From: Alcaligenaceae bacterium SAGV5
GTDB lineage: Bacteria; Pseudomonadota; Gammaproteobacteria; Burkholderiales; Burkholderiaceae_B
Length of the DNA: 64,000 nucleotides
Direction of reading: 5' to 3'
Assembly: GCA_009360345.1 (NCBI GenBank)
Contig: SPDP01000002.1
Coordinates: 950,058-1,014,057 of the forward strand
Below are positions 1-8,359 of the stretch, piece after piece (the first letter of the stretch is position 1; the number at the start of each line of letters is the position of its first letter). The notes beneath the pieces are model-generated. The model had not been told where the DNA came from, did no database searches, and was given only the letters and a program-made list of their open reading frames with translations. A program made the position numbers and the translations under genes.

Positions 1-523
1 GGGCATCGTAGGCGTAGTGCGCGGCATGGGTGCCGCCGGCCGAATGCCCCATCAGGAAGATGCGGCCGGGATCGGCGCCCAGCTCGTCGGCGTGGGCGCG
101 CACCCAGGCCACCGCGGCGGCGACGTCCCGGGTGCCGCTGGGGTAGGGATGGGCGGGCGCCAGGCGGAATTCGACGTTGACGCCGATGATGCCGTGCCGC
201 GCGAAGTACCACAGCACATTGCTGTAGATTTCCGCCGTGCGGTCCTTCTCGCCTTCGACGAAGGCGCCCCCGTGGACGAACATCAGCACCGGCCGGCGCG
301 CGGCGGCCGGGCCCTGCGGCTGGAAGACGTCCAGGCATTGGCGCGGATCGTCGCCGTAGGGGACGTCGCGCGTGACCGTGGCCTGTTTCGGGGCGTCGCG
401 CAGGACCTCGGAGAATCCCAGCACCATCTGCCGGACATGGGCCTGCACGCTGGTGCCCCAGCGCGGGCCGAGTTCCGCCATGGCCTGGCGCAGGGACGGC
501 GGGATTTCGGGTGGGTTCGACAT
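1..523 (-). CDS. Alpha/beta hydrolase (carboxylesterase-like), C-terminus outside window
   Basis: This is the N-terminal 174 residues of an alpha/beta-hydrolase-3 family esterase or lipase; the rest lies left of position 1. The oxyanion-hole motif HGGAF is at residues 84-88 and the nucleophile elbow GHSAGG at 159-164 (Ser161 as nucleophile), as in hormone-sensitive-lipase-type esterases. No signal peptide is visible, so the protein is probably cytosolic. The ATG at 523 lies 18 bp after the stop of the aspartate dehydrogenase gene on the same strand, so the two are likely co-transcribed. The substrate is unknown; the context suggests an amide or ester intermediate in a catabolic route. Confidence 0.85.
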   Translation of the reverse strand, partial: MSNPPEIPPSLRQAMAELGPRWGTSVQAHVRQMVLGFSEVLRDAPKQATVTRDVPYGDDPRQCLDVFQPQGPAAARRPVLMFVHGGAFVEGEKDRTAEIYSNVLWYFARHGIIGVNVEFRLAPAHPYPSGTRDVAAAVAWVRAHADELGADPGRIFLMGHSAGGTHAAHYAYDA

Positions 524-541
524 GGCGGTTTCCTGGAGCGT

Positions 542-1339
542 TCAGATCACGAGGGCGTTCAGGCGGTTGCGCACGGCGCGCACGATGGACATGCCCGCCA
601 GCGCCGAGGTCTTGGGGTTCGACGCGAAGGCGGCGGCCTCGACCATGACTTCGAGCCGGCCGAAGGCGCCGCGCGCCGAAATGGTGTGCGTGTTGCCGCC
701 GGCGGCCGGGTCGGCGATCAGCCGGACCCGGGTGCTGTCCAGCCCCATGCCGGCCAGCCCGACCATGGCGGCCACGTTGGCATTCTGCGGGAAGGTCGCG
801 GCGGCTTCACGGGCGGTGCCTTCGAAGAACACCGTGGCCTCGGCAAGATGGTCCAGGTCGCACAGCCGGGCGGCCGCCGTGCCCCGCCAACTGCCGGGGG
901 GCTTGCGCCCGGTGTAGTCCACCGATGCCAGGCCGCTGTCGCGCGCGGCGGCCAGGGCATCGACGCCGGCCAGGGCGCCCGGCACCAGCGTCAGTTGCGT
1001 CCGGCCCGCCTGGCAGGCCGCGTCGAGCCGTTCGACCATGCCGGGCAGCGCCAGCGCGCCGACCGACGCGACGATGGTGTCGATGCCCTGCTCCAGCAGC
1101 CGGGGCACCACGGTGCCCAGCACTTCGTGGCCGGCGCATTCGACGGCGAAATCGGGGCGGATGTCCAGGCCGTCGGCCGACAGGACGACCTGGCCATGGG
1201 CGCCGAGCTTGCGGCGCGCCTCGTCGGCCCGCTCGGCCCGTTCCAGCACCAGCCACCGGCCGATGCGCGGGTCATCTTTCAGTTGATCAAAAATCGACTG
1301 CCCCATGGCTCCGAAACCTGCGAGCAAGATGGTTTTCAT
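542..1339 (-). CDS. L-aspartate dehydrogenase family protein
   Basis: This 265-residue protein matches the NadX-type aspartate dehydrogenase family, which oxidises L-aspartate to iminoaspartate with NAD(P). The N-terminus (ILLAGFGAMGQSI, residues 4-16) is a Rossmann dinucleotide fold, and the C-terminal half has the family's GNTHTI and ASNPKTSALAG segments. I chose the ATG at 1339 because a GGAGG box sits about 8 nt upstream; a longer frame to 1378 has no ribosome site. It is the first gene of an operon with the hydrolase downstream and is divergent from a LysR regulator at 1445. With no nadA or nadC nearby, a catabolic role is more likely than NAD synthesis. Confidence 0.8.
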   Translation of the reverse strand: MKTILLAGFGAMGQSIFDQLKDDPRIGRWLVLERAERADEARRKLGAHGQVVLSADGLDIRPDFAVECAGHEVLGTVVPRLLEQGIDTIVASVGALALPGMVERLDAACQAGRTQLTLVPGALAGVDALAAARDSGLASVDYTGRKPPGSWRGTAAARLCDLDHLAEATVFFEGTAREAAATFPQNANVAAMVGLAGMGLDSTRVRLIADPAAGGNTHTISARGAFGRLEVMVEAAAFASNPKTSALAGMSIVRAVRNRLNALVI

Positions 1340-1444
1340 GCGGAAATGCCTCCGGTTCGTCAGCCCTGAATCCTGCAAGACTGGGCGCCGGCAGGCAATC
1401 GATATATAGTCAATCCGGTTTACTTTTCATCAACATCGGCCCGG

Positions 1445-2326
1445 ATGAAGCTGCCGCCCCTGAATCCCCTGCGGGTGTTCGAGTCCGTTTCGCATACCCT
1501 GAGTTTCACGCAGGCCGCGCGCGAGCTGCATGTGACGACGGGCGCGGTCAGCCGGCAGATCCGCGTGCTGGAGGAATTCCTGGGCATGCGCCTGTTCGAG
1601 CGCGCCAGCGGCGAGGTGCGCCTGACGCCGGCGGGCCGGGAGTACCGTGACGACCTGCGGGGCGCCTTCGAGCGGATCTCGCAGGCGACCACCAAGGCCC
1701 TGGAGCGCAACCGGGACAAGCCGTTGCACGTGTGGTGCCAGATGACGTTCGCCATGCGTTGGTTGTTGCCGCGTATGGCCGAATTCCATGCCCGGCATCC
1801 GGACCGCGATGCCGTCTTCACCACCTCGCTCAAGCAATTGGACAACCTCAGCGATGCCGATGTCGCCATCTGCATCGGCCATGGAGACTGGCCCGGCGTG
1901 GTCGCCCACCGGCTGGTGGACATCGAACTGCTGCCGGTATGCAGCCCGGCCTTGCTTGCCGGCCCCGTGCCCCTGCGCGAACCGGCGGACCTGGCGCGCC
2001 ATACCCTGCTGCAATCGGCGGCCCGGCCCGACTACTGGGGGCGGTGGCTGGCCGCCCAGGGCGTGGAAGGCGTCGACCCGGCGCACGGCCTGACCTTCGA
2101 GAACGTCACGCTGGCCTACCAGGCGGCGCTGCAAGGCATGGGCGTCGCGATGGGACAGTACGCCCTCGTGGCCGACGACCTGGCCGCCGGCAGGCTGGTC
2201 GCGCCCTTCGCGGGCCGGCTCGTGCTGGATTCGGCCTTCTATCTGGTCTATCCCGAGCGCCTGCGGAACGACGCGCAGGTTTGCGACTTCCGCGACTGGG
2301 TGATGGCGCAGGCTCGGGTGGCCTGA
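1445..2326 (+). CDS. LysR-family transcriptional regulator (GcvA-like)
   Basis: This 293-residue LysR regulator has an N-terminal winged helix-turn-helix at about residues 6-65 (LSFTQAARELHVTTGAVSRQ) and a C-terminal co-inducer domain. The LNPLRVFESV start and the TTGAVSRQIR recognition helix are typical of the GcvA/AmpR branch. It is transcribed away from the aspartate dehydrogenase/hydrolase operon across a 105-bp gap, the usual arrangement for a LysR protein controlling its divergent neighbour. The inducer is not known. The TetR-type dyads begin 28 bp after its stop, so the next operon is probably not under its sole control. Confidence 0.85.
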   Translation: MKLPPLNPLRVFESVSHTLSFTQAARELHVTTGAVSRQIRVLEEFLGMRLFERASGEVRLTPAGREYRDDLRGAFERISQATTKALERNRDKPLHVWCQMTFAMRWLLPRMAEFHARHPDRDAVFTTSLKQLDNLSDADVAICIGHGDWPGVVAHRLVDIELLPVCSPALLAGPVPLREPADLARHTLLQSAARPDYWGRWLAAQGVEGVDPAHGLTFENVTLAYQAALQGMGVAMGQYALVADDLAAGRLVAPFAGRLVLDSAFYLVYPERLRNDAQVCDFRDWVMAQARVA

Positions 2327-2353
2327 CCGTGCCCCTGTTTGGGGCATGGTGTG

Positions 2354-2369
2354 TTGACTGTACAGTCAG
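2354..2369. promoter_or_regulatory. TetR-type operator site 1
   Basis: TTGACTGTACAGTCAG contains a perfect 14-bp palindrome, TGACTGTACAGTCA (2355-2368). It is one of six related dyads between 2354 and 13706. It sits 65 bp upstream of a second site, and a weak promoter (TTGATA 2389-2394, TATAAG 2410-2415, 15-bp spacer) lies between the two. It is assigned to the TetR protein at 9593-10279 by sequence repetition and position only. Confidence 0.6.
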
Positions 2370-2418
2370 CTTGATCTAAAAAAATCCGTTGATATACCTT
2401 GTAGTCGGATATAAGATG

Positions 2419-2434
2419 TTGACTGTTTAGTCAA
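2419..2434. promoter_or_regulatory. TetR-type operator site 2
   Basis: TTGACTGTTTAGTCAA has matching 6-bp arms, TTGACT and AGTCAA, around a 4-bp centre. It lies just downstream of a possible -10 box at 2410-2415, about where transcription of the decarboxylase/molybdenum hydroxylase operon would start, which suits repression. The arms are shared with the site at 10387. Confidence 0.65.
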
Positions 2435-2498
2435 TTTTCAATCCGCGCAGGCACTTGCCATTCCCGTTGCCGCGCACCCATGATCTCGACGCCATCCT

Positions 2499-3491
2499 AT
2501 GAAAAGCCTGCAATTGAGCATGAGTTGTGCGAACTATGACCGGACGTCCGCGCTGATGGACGGCCGGACCGGTATCGAAGGCGTGGACCTGGTCACGTCG
2601 CAGCTCGAACCCGAGGAATCGTTCCACCGCGCCTTCAAGTACGCGGAGTTCGACATCTGCGAGATCTCGCTCAGCAGCCATACGATGATGACCTCCCGCG
2701 GCGAGAACGCGTATGTCGCGATCCCCGCCTTCGTCTCGCGGCTGTTCCGCCACTCCGGCATCTACATCCGCACCGACAGGGGCATCCGGTCCCCGGCGGA
2801 CCTGGCGGGCAAGAAGGTGGGGCTGCCCGAGTACCAGATCACGGCCAACGTGTGGATACGCGGCATCCTGCAGGACGACCATGGCCTGGACCCCGCCTCC
2901 GTGCGGTGGCGGCGTGGCGGCGTCGAGCAGGCGGGGCGCGAGGAGCGCGCGCCCATCAAGCTGCCGCCGGGCATCGAGCTGGAACAGATCGCCGGCGACA
3001 AGACGCTGAGCGGCATGCTGGCCGATGGCGAACTGGATGCCGTCATCAGCGCGCGGGCGCCGTCCTGTTTCCTGCGGGGCGGAGCGGGCGTCGCCCGCAT
3101 GTTCCCGGATTATCCCAGCGTCGAGGCGGATTACTTCCAGCGCACGCGCATCTTTCCGACCATGCATGCCATCGGCATCCGCAAGGAACTGGTCGCGCAG
3201 CATCCGTGGCTGCCGGTGAACGTGCTCAAGGCGTTCACCCGTGCCAAGGACCTGGCCTTCGCCGAGATGGGGCAGATCGGCCACCTCTATCACAGCCTGC
3301 CCTGGGGCGTCGCGGCCTACGAGCAGGCCAGGCGCGACATGGGCGACGATTACTGGAGCTATGGGTTCGAGGCCAACCGCCACGTGCTGGAGACGTTCGT
3401 CCGCTATCACCACGAGCAGGGGCTCTCGGCGCGCAAGGTCGCGCCGGAAGAGCTGTTCTCGCCGTCTACGCTCGACCTGACCAGGATCTGA
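2499..3491 (+). CDS. 4,5-dihydroxyphthalate decarboxylase-like protein
   Basis: This 330-residue protein resembles the Pht5/OphC 4,5-dihydroxyphthalate decarboxylase family, which shares the periplasmic-binding-protein fold but is cytosolic. The start (LQLSMSCANYDRTSALMDG) and the EPEESFHRAFKYAEFDICEI segment are characteristic, and no signal peptide is present. In phthalate degraders such enzymes remove one carboxylate from a dihydroxylated ring. No phthalate dioxygenase is near; instead the molybdenum hydroxylase genes start 10 bp downstream, so the substrate may be a hydroxylated heteroaromatic acid (inference). The ATG at 2499 has no clear ribosome site. It is the first gene after operator sites 1 and 2. 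Confidence 0.75.
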   Translation: MKSLQLSMSCANYDRTSALMDGRTGIEGVDLVTSQLEPEESFHRAFKYAEFDICEISLSSHTMMTSRGENAYVAIPAFVSRLFRHSGIYIRTDRGIRSPADLAGKKVGLPEYQITANVWIRGILQDDHGLDPASVRWRRGGVEQAGREERAPIKLPPGIELEQIAGDKTLSGMLADGELDAVISARAPSCFLRGGAGVARMFPDYPSVEADYFQRTRIFPTMHAIGIRKELVAQHPWLPVNVLKAFTRAKDLAFAEMGQIGHLYHSLPWGVAAYEQARRDMGDDYWSYGFEANRHVLETFVRYHHEQGLSARKVAPEELFSPSTLDLTRI

Positions 3492-3501
3492 GGCGGGGCC
3501 C

Positions 3502-4371
3502 ATGAAACCGTCTCCGTTCTCCCTGCATTTGCCCGAGTCGCTGCCCGAGGCGCTGGAACTGCTCGCCAGCCGCGACAATGCCCGCGTGATCGCGGGCGGC
3601 CAGTCCCTGATGCCCATGCTCAACCTGCGGCTCGCCTTTCCGGACGACGTCATCGACCTCAACGGTATCGCCGAACTGGCGGGCCTGCGCGAGGACGGGG
3701 GCGACGTCGTCATCGGCGCGATGACCCGCCAGCGGGACATCGAGTTCTCTTCCCTGGTGGCCGAACGCCTGCCCCTGCTCAAGGAAGCCATCCTGAACGT
3801 CGGGCACAGGCAGACGCGCAATCGCGGCACCCTGGGCGGCAGCGTCTGCCACCTGGATCCTTCCGCGGAGCAGCCGACGATCGCGATCGCCATGGACGCG
3901 CGGCTGTCCCTGCGCAGCGTGCGCGGCGAGCGGATGGTGTCCATGAGGGAGTTCGCCGTGGACCTGATGACCTCGTGCCTGGAGCCCGACGAGCTGCTGG
4001 TTGCCGTCCGCTTCACGCCCTGGCCCGCGCGCGCCGGCCACGCGTTCGTGGAGTACGGCCGCAGGCATGGCGACTTCGCCATCGTGTCGGCCGCCGTGCT
4101 GGTCCTGCTGGATGCGAACGGCGCGGTCGAGCGCTGTTCACTGACCCTCGGGGGCGTCGCGTCCGTGCCGTTCCGCGTCGAGGCGGCCGAACGCGTGCTC
4201 CAGGGGCGTCTTCCTACCGGAGCGGTGGTGCGCGAAGCGTGCGCGCAGGCTGCCCAGTGCGAAGCGGTCAGCGATCCGGCCTATCCCGCGTGGTACCGCC
4301 AACGGCTGGCCCAGCGCCTGCTCGAGCGAGCACTGGCCAAGGCGCTGGAACGCGCCGCCGTCCTATCCTAG
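3502..4371 (+). CDS. Molybdenum hydroxylase FAD-binding subunit (CoxM/CutM-like)
   Basis: This 289-residue protein is the medium subunit of a xanthine-oxidase-family hydroxylase. It carries the FAD signatures AGGQSL (about residues 31-36) and TRNRGTLGGS (about residues 107-116), followed by the CO-dehydrogenase-flavoprotein C-terminal domain. It passes electrons from the 2Fe-2S subunit to an acceptor. The gene lies between the decarboxylase-like gene and the iron-sulfur subunit in the order M-S-L, with gaps of about 10 bp, which indicates one transcript. Length is normal for the family. Confidence 0.92.
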   Translation: MKPSPFSLHLPESLPEALELLASRDNARVIAGGQSLMPMLNLRLAFPDDVIDLNGIAELAGLREDGGDVVIGAMTRQRDIEFSSLVAERLPLLKEAILNVGHRQTRNRGTLGGSVCHLDPSAEQPTIAIAMDARLSLRSVRGERMVSMREFAVDLMTSCLEPDELLVAVRFTPWPARAGHAFVEYGRRHGDFAIVSAAVLVLLDANGAVERCSLTLGGVASVPFRVEAAERVLQGRLPTGAVVREACAQAAQCEAVSDPAYPAWYRQRLAQRLLERALAKALERAAVLS

Positions 4372-4382
4372 GAACCTCCACC

Positions 4383-4889
4383 ATGAAAAAACTCGAAGTC
4401 GGCGAGCTGGCGCGGATATCCCTGTGCGTCAACGGCGCCCAGCATACGGTCAGCGTCGAGCCGCGAACGACGCTGGGCGATTGCCTGCGCAACGACCTGG
4501 GCCTGACCGGCACCCACCTGGGCTGTGAACATGGCGTCTGCGGCGCCTGCACGGTGCACGTGGACGGAGCCACCGCGCGCAGTTGCCTGATGCTGGCGGC
4601 GCAGGCGCAGCGGTATGAGATCCACACGGTCGAGTCGCTGGCCTGCAACGGCGAACTCAACGATTTGCAGCAGGCGTTCCGGGAACTGCACGGATTGCAG
4701 TGCGGCTTCTGTACCCCGGGCATCCTGATGACCTTGACCGAGCTGCTGCGCGACATGCCCGAGGCGACCGAGGAAGACGTCCGGCTGGCCTTGTCCGGGC
4801 ACATTTGCCGCTGCACCGGATACCAGAACATCGTGGCCGCCGCCATGCGTACCCTGGAAAGCAGGAGGACTGTCCATGAACGCGCGTGA
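4383..4889 (+). CDS. Molybdenum hydroxylase 2Fe-2S subunit (CoxS-like)
   Basis: This 168-residue protein is the small subunit with two 2Fe-2S clusters. Cys48, Cys53, Cys56 and Cys68 form the plant-ferredoxin-type cluster (CEHGVCGAC), and Cys107, Cys110, Cys142 and Cys144 (CGFC and CRC) form the second. The ATG at 4383 follows an AGGAACC ribosome site, and the frame upstream of it is antisense-like noise. Its 3' end overlaps the large-subunit start by 14 nt, suggesting coupled translation. Confidence 0.93.
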   Translation: MKKLEVGELARISLCVNGAQHTVSVEPRTTLGDCLRNDLGLTGTHLGCEHGVCGACTVHVDGATARSCLMLAAQAQRYEIHTVESLACNGELNDLQQAFRELHGLQCGFCTPGILMTLTELLRDMPEATEEDVRLALSGHICRCTGYQNIVAAAMRTLESRRTVHERA

Positions 4890-7233
4890 CCGGGTTCCGG
4901 CCTCTCATATCGGCAAGCGCGCGTTGCGTGCCGAGGACGTCCGCCTGCTGACGGGGGAGGGCCGCTACGTGGCCGACATCGACCTGCCCGATGCCCTGCA
5001 CGTCGCCTTCGTCCGCAGTCCCCACGCCCATGCGCTGATCCGGAACGTGGACGGTTCGGCCGCGCTGGAGGTCCCGGGCGTGGTCGCGGTCATCGACGCG
5101 CGCGAGATGGCGACCTATGTCGAGGCCATCCGCATGCCGCTCGGCTGGCCGACCAGCGACCTGCCTTCCGGCATCACGCCCTATGTGCTGTGTCCCGAGG
5201 AAGTGTGCTTCGTGGGCGAGGCGGTGGCCATGGTGCTGGCGACTTCCCGCTACATCGCGGAGGATGGCGCGGCGCTGGTGATGGTGGACTACGAGCCGCT
5301 GGCGGCCGTCTCCGACGTGCACGCCGCGCTGGAGCCCGGCGCGCCCAAGGTGCGGCGGGAGGCGCCCAGCAACGTGCTGCGGGAATTCAGCGTCGGCTAC
5401 GGCGAATGCGATGGGGCGTTCCGGGATGCGCCGCACGTTTTCCGCGAGACCATTTCGCAGCATCGCGGCGGCGCCCATCCCATGGAGTGCCGGGGCATGG
5501 TGGCGCAGTACGACAAGCACCAGGGGGCGTTGATGATCTGGGCTTCGACCCAGATGCCGCACGAGCTGGCCTTCACCGTCGCCAAGGCGCTGGGGCTGCC
5601 CGATTCGCTGGTCCGGGTCGTGGCGCCCGACGTCGGCGGCGGGTTCGGCTGCAAGTTCGTGGTCTATCCCGAGGAACTGGCGGTGGCCGCCGTCGCCTGG
5701 CACCACAAGCGCGCCGTCAAGTGGATCGAGGACCGCATGGAACACTTCCTGGGCGCCATCCAGGAGCGCGACCAGCTCTGGGAGGTCGAGGTGGCCTGTG
5801 ACGGCCAGGGCGTGGTCCGGGGCATACGCGGGACCATGCTGCACGACCAGGGTGCCTATACGCCCCAGGGCGTCAACTGCGCCTACAACTCCAGCACGGC
5901 GGTGACCGGTCCCTATGCCATCCCGGCGTACGAGATGCGGGTCACGGTGGTGCAGACCAACAAGATCTACGTGATCCCCGTCCGCGGGGCAGGGTATCCG
6001 CAGGGGACCTTCGTCATGGAGCGGCTGCTCGACCGGATCGCCTTCGAGCTGGGCGAGGACCGCGCCACGGTGCGCGCGCGCAACCTGGTGTTGCCCGAGA
6101 AGATGCCCTACGTCAAACCGCTGACCGCGCGCTCGGGCCGGCCCATCGTGCTCGACAGCGGCGACTACCTGGATGCCCAGCGCCGCGTGCTGGAGCAGAT
6201 CGGCTATGCCGGCTTCGAGGCACGGCGCCAGGCGGCGCGGCGCGAAGGGCGCTACATCGGCCTGGGCTTCGCCCATGCCGTCAAGGGGACGGGGCGCGGG
6301 CCGTTCGAGTCCGGTAGCGTCCGCGTGTCGTCGAATGGACACGTTACCGTGGCCACCGGCGCCATGGCGATGGGCCAGGGCCTGAACACCGCCATGGCCC
6401 AGATCGCCGCCGAACAGTTGTGCGTGCCGGTCGAGTCGGTGCAGGTGATTTCCGGCGATACCGCCCACACGTCGATGGGCGTGGGTGGCTTCGCCAGCCG
6501 GCAGACCGTGACGGCCGGTTCGTCCGTGCACTATGCCGCCGTGGCGGTGGCGGCCAAGCTGCGCAAGGTCGGCGCCACCATGCTGAAGGTGGACGAATCG
6601 GAAGTCTGCCTGCGCGACGGTTCGGTCCGCGAGACCGGGGAGGGCGGCCGTTCGGTGACCTACAGCGAGATCGCGCGGCTGTTGCGAGGCATACCCGGCT
6701 ATGACCTGCCGCCCGGGGTGGGCGCGGGCCTGGAAGCCACCATCCATTGGGAGCCCACCGACATGGCCTACGCGCACGGCTTCCACGCCTGCGAGGTCGA
6801 GGTGGACATCGTGACCGGCGAGGTGCGCATCCTGCGCTATGTCGCGACCCACGACAGCGGCACGCTGATCAATCCCATGACCGCCGAGGGGCAGATCCAC
6901 GGCGGCATCGTGCACGGCATCGGCAACGCCTTGTTCGAGTGCATGCGCTACGACGACCAGGCCCAGCCCATCAGCACGACTTTCGCGGACTACCTGCTGA
7001 CGACCGCCACCGAAGTGCCGCCCCTGGAGATCTCGTTCACCGAGTCTCCGGCGCCCAGCAATCCGCTGGGCGTGAAGGGCGTGGGCGAGGCCGGGACGAT
7101 TCCCGTCACCTCGGCCATCGCCTCGGCCATCGATGACGCGTTGGCGGATTTCAGGATCCGGGTATCACGGGTGCCCGTGGAGCCGGTCGAACTCGTCCGG
7201 CAGATCGCCGCGCACGAGCAGGCGGCGGGCTGA
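4876..7233 (+). CDS. Molybdenum hydroxylase large subunit (molybdopterin-binding)
   Basis: This 785-residue subunit carries the molybdenum cofactor and the substrate site. It has the N-terminal a/b hammerhead domain and the glycine-rich VGGGFGCKF segment near residue 255. The C-terminal GVKGVGEAGTIP contains the conserved catalytic Glu that deprotonates the Mo-bound hydroxyl. The AYXCSFR loop of true CO dehydrogenase is absent, so this is an aromatic or heteroaromatic hydroxylase rather than a CO oxidiser. It hydroxylates with oxygen from water. The substrate is unassigned; partners are the two subunits upstream, with a Bug receptor 79 bp downstream. Confidence 0.93.
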   Translation: MNARDRVPASHIGKRALRAEDVRLLTGEGRYVADIDLPDALHVAFVRSPHAHALIRNVDGSAALEVPGVVAVIDAREMATYVEAIRMPLGWPTSDLPSGITPYVLCPEEVCFVGEAVAMVLATSRYIAEDGAALVMVDYEPLAAVSDVHAALEPGAPKVRREAPSNVLREFSVGYGECDGAFRDAPHVFRETISQHRGGAHPMECRGMVAQYDKHQGALMIWASTQMPHELAFTVAKALGLPDSLVRVVAPDVGGGFGCKFVVYPEELAVAAVAWHHKRAVKWIEDRMEHFLGAIQERDQLWEVEVACDGQGVVRGIRGTMLHDQGAYTPQGVNCAYNSSTAVTGPYAIPAYEMRVTVVQTNKIYVIPVRGAGYPQGTFVMERLLDRIAFELGEDRATVRARNLVLPEKMPYVKPLTARSGRPIVLDSGDYLDAQRRVLEQIGYAGFEARRQAARREGRYIGLGFAHAVKGTGRGPFESGSVRVSSNGHVTVATGAMAMGQGLNTAMAQIAAEQLCVPVESVQVISGDTAHTSMGVGGFASRQTVTAGSSVHYAAVAVAAKLRKVGATMLKVDESEVCLRDGSVRETGEGGRSVTYSEIARLLRGIPGYDLPPGVGAGLEATIHWEPTDMAYAHGFHACEVEVDIVTGEVRILRYVATHDSGTLINPMTAEGQIHGGIVHGIGNALFECMRYDDQAQPISTTFADYLLTTATEVPPLEISFTESPAPSNPLGVKGVGEAGTIPVTSAIASAIDDALADFRIRVSRVPVEPVELVRQIAAHEQAAG

Positions 7234-7312
7234 CGCCTTGCCACACCGCCGGCATTCCGCCGGCGCATTCATCGATCCAAGCAGTTCTTACTTCCTGGGA
7301 AGGGGTTGAACA

Positions 7313-8308
7313 ATGTCCAGCTTGAACAAGGTGCGCGCATGCGCAGGCGTCGTCGCGGCGCTATTCATGGCGGCTTCGCAGCAGGGCCATGCCGAAGTGC
7401 GGTTTCCGACCAAGGCGGTGCGCATCGTGGTCGGCTTCACGCCGGGGGGCGCCGCCGACCAGACGGCGCGCATCATGGCCGAGAAATTGGCGGAAAAATG
7501 GAAGCCCCACGCCGTGGTGGTCGAGAACGTGATCGGCGCGGGCGGCAACATCGGCGCGCTGAACGTCTACCGCTCGACGCCGGACGGCCACACCCTGCTG
7601 CTGGTCAGCAATACGCACGCGATCAACCGGGTGCTCTACACCGAGACCGAGTTCGACGTCACCAAGGACTTCGCCTTCGCGGGCATGATGACGTCGTCTG
7701 CCATCGTGATCGCGGTCAATCCCAAGGCCAAGATCAAGACCATGCCGGAGCTGCTGGCGAAGATGGAGCGGGAACAGGGCGAGATGAACTACCTGACCTG
7801 CGGCGCGGCAACGGCCCACCATTTCGCGATGGAGCTGATCAAGGTCGAGACCCATACCAAGGCCGTGCACGTGCCGCACCGGGGTTGCAGCCCGGCCGTG
7901 GTGGACGCGGTGGCGGGGCACGTCGACACCGTCGTGGCGACCATGCCCACGGTCCTGCCTTTCATCAAGAGCGGCAAGCTGGTGCCCATCGCGGTCACCT
8001 CGGCGAAGCGCTCGGAGTCGGCCAAGGACATCCCGACCGTGGCGGAGTCCGGTATTCCCGCCCTGAAGAATTTCGCGGTGGAAAACTACTATGGCCTGGC
8101 CGCGCCGGCGGGGACGCCCAAGGAGGTCGTGGCCAAGATCGAGAGCGACGTCAAACAGGTGCTGGAATCGCCGGAAACCCGCAACAAGTTGTCGGGCGCG
8201 GGCCTGGACGTGTTCTTCCTGGATTCGGCGCAGTCGGCCGCGCTGATCAAGCGGGATGTGGAAAGTTACGGCGCGGCGGCCAGGACGGCCGGCATCAAGG
8301 CGGAGTGA
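7313..8308 (+). CDS. Bug/TctC-family periplasmic substrate-binding protein
   Basis: This 331-residue tripartite-tricarboxylate-type receptor has a cleavable signal peptide (about residues 1-27, ending GHA) and the family motifs GFTPGGAADQTAR and NVIGAGGNIGA. Such proteins bind small carboxylates in the periplasm. No TctA/TctB membrane partners are encoded nearby, as is usual for Bug expansions in Bordetella relatives. It follows the hydroxylase genes after 79 bp with a good GGGAAGGGG ribosome region, and probably binds the substrate of that enzyme (inference). Confidence 0.9.
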   Translation: MSSLNKVRACAGVVAALFMAASQQGHAEVRFPTKAVRIVVGFTPGGAADQTARIMAEKLAEKWKPHAVVVENVIGAGGNIGALNVYRSTPDGHTLLLVSNTHAINRVLYTETEFDVTKDFAFAGMMTSSAIVIAVNPKAKIKTMPELLAKMEREQGEMNYLTCGAATAHHFAMELIKVETHTKAVHVPHRGCSPAVVDAVAGHVDTVVATMPTVLPFIKSGKLVPIAVTSAKRSESAKDIPTVAESGIPALKNFAVENYYGLAAPAGTPKEVVAKIESDVKQVLESPETRNKLSGAGLDVFFLDSAQSAALIKRDVESYGAAARTAGIKAE

Positions 8309-8317
8309 TCCGCGTCA

Positions 8318-8346
8318 CCCCGGGGCGGCGAGTCCGCGCCCCGGGG
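8318..8346. terminator. Hairpin between convergent genes
   Basis: A perfect 10-bp stem (CCCCGGGGCG 8318-8327 with CGCCCCGGGG 8337-8346) and a 9-nt loop sit between the convergent Bug and CoxG-like genes. The T-run after it is short (CCTTTC), so it may act in both directions but imperfectly. Confidence 0.65.
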
Positions 8347-8359
8347 CCTTTCGCGCCAT

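Noticed and set aside
17..1369. A 450-codon plus-strand frame at the left end.
   Set aside because: It lies antisense to the hydrolase and aspartate dehydrogenase genes and has a His/Gln/Arg-rich composition typical of shadow frames.
1405..1412. TAGTCAAT half-site near the LysR start at 1445.
   Set aside because: Only one arm of the TetR-type dyad is present, so it was not counted as an operator.
2499..3491. Reading this gene as an ABC transporter nitrate/sulfonate binding protein.
   Set aside because: No signal peptide is present and its start matches the dihydroxyphthalate decarboxylase-like branch.
4876..7233. Calling the hydroxylase a carbon monoxide dehydrogenase.
   Set aside because: The characteristic AYXCSFR active-site loop of CO dehydrogenase is not found; CoxG alone does not prove CO oxidation.
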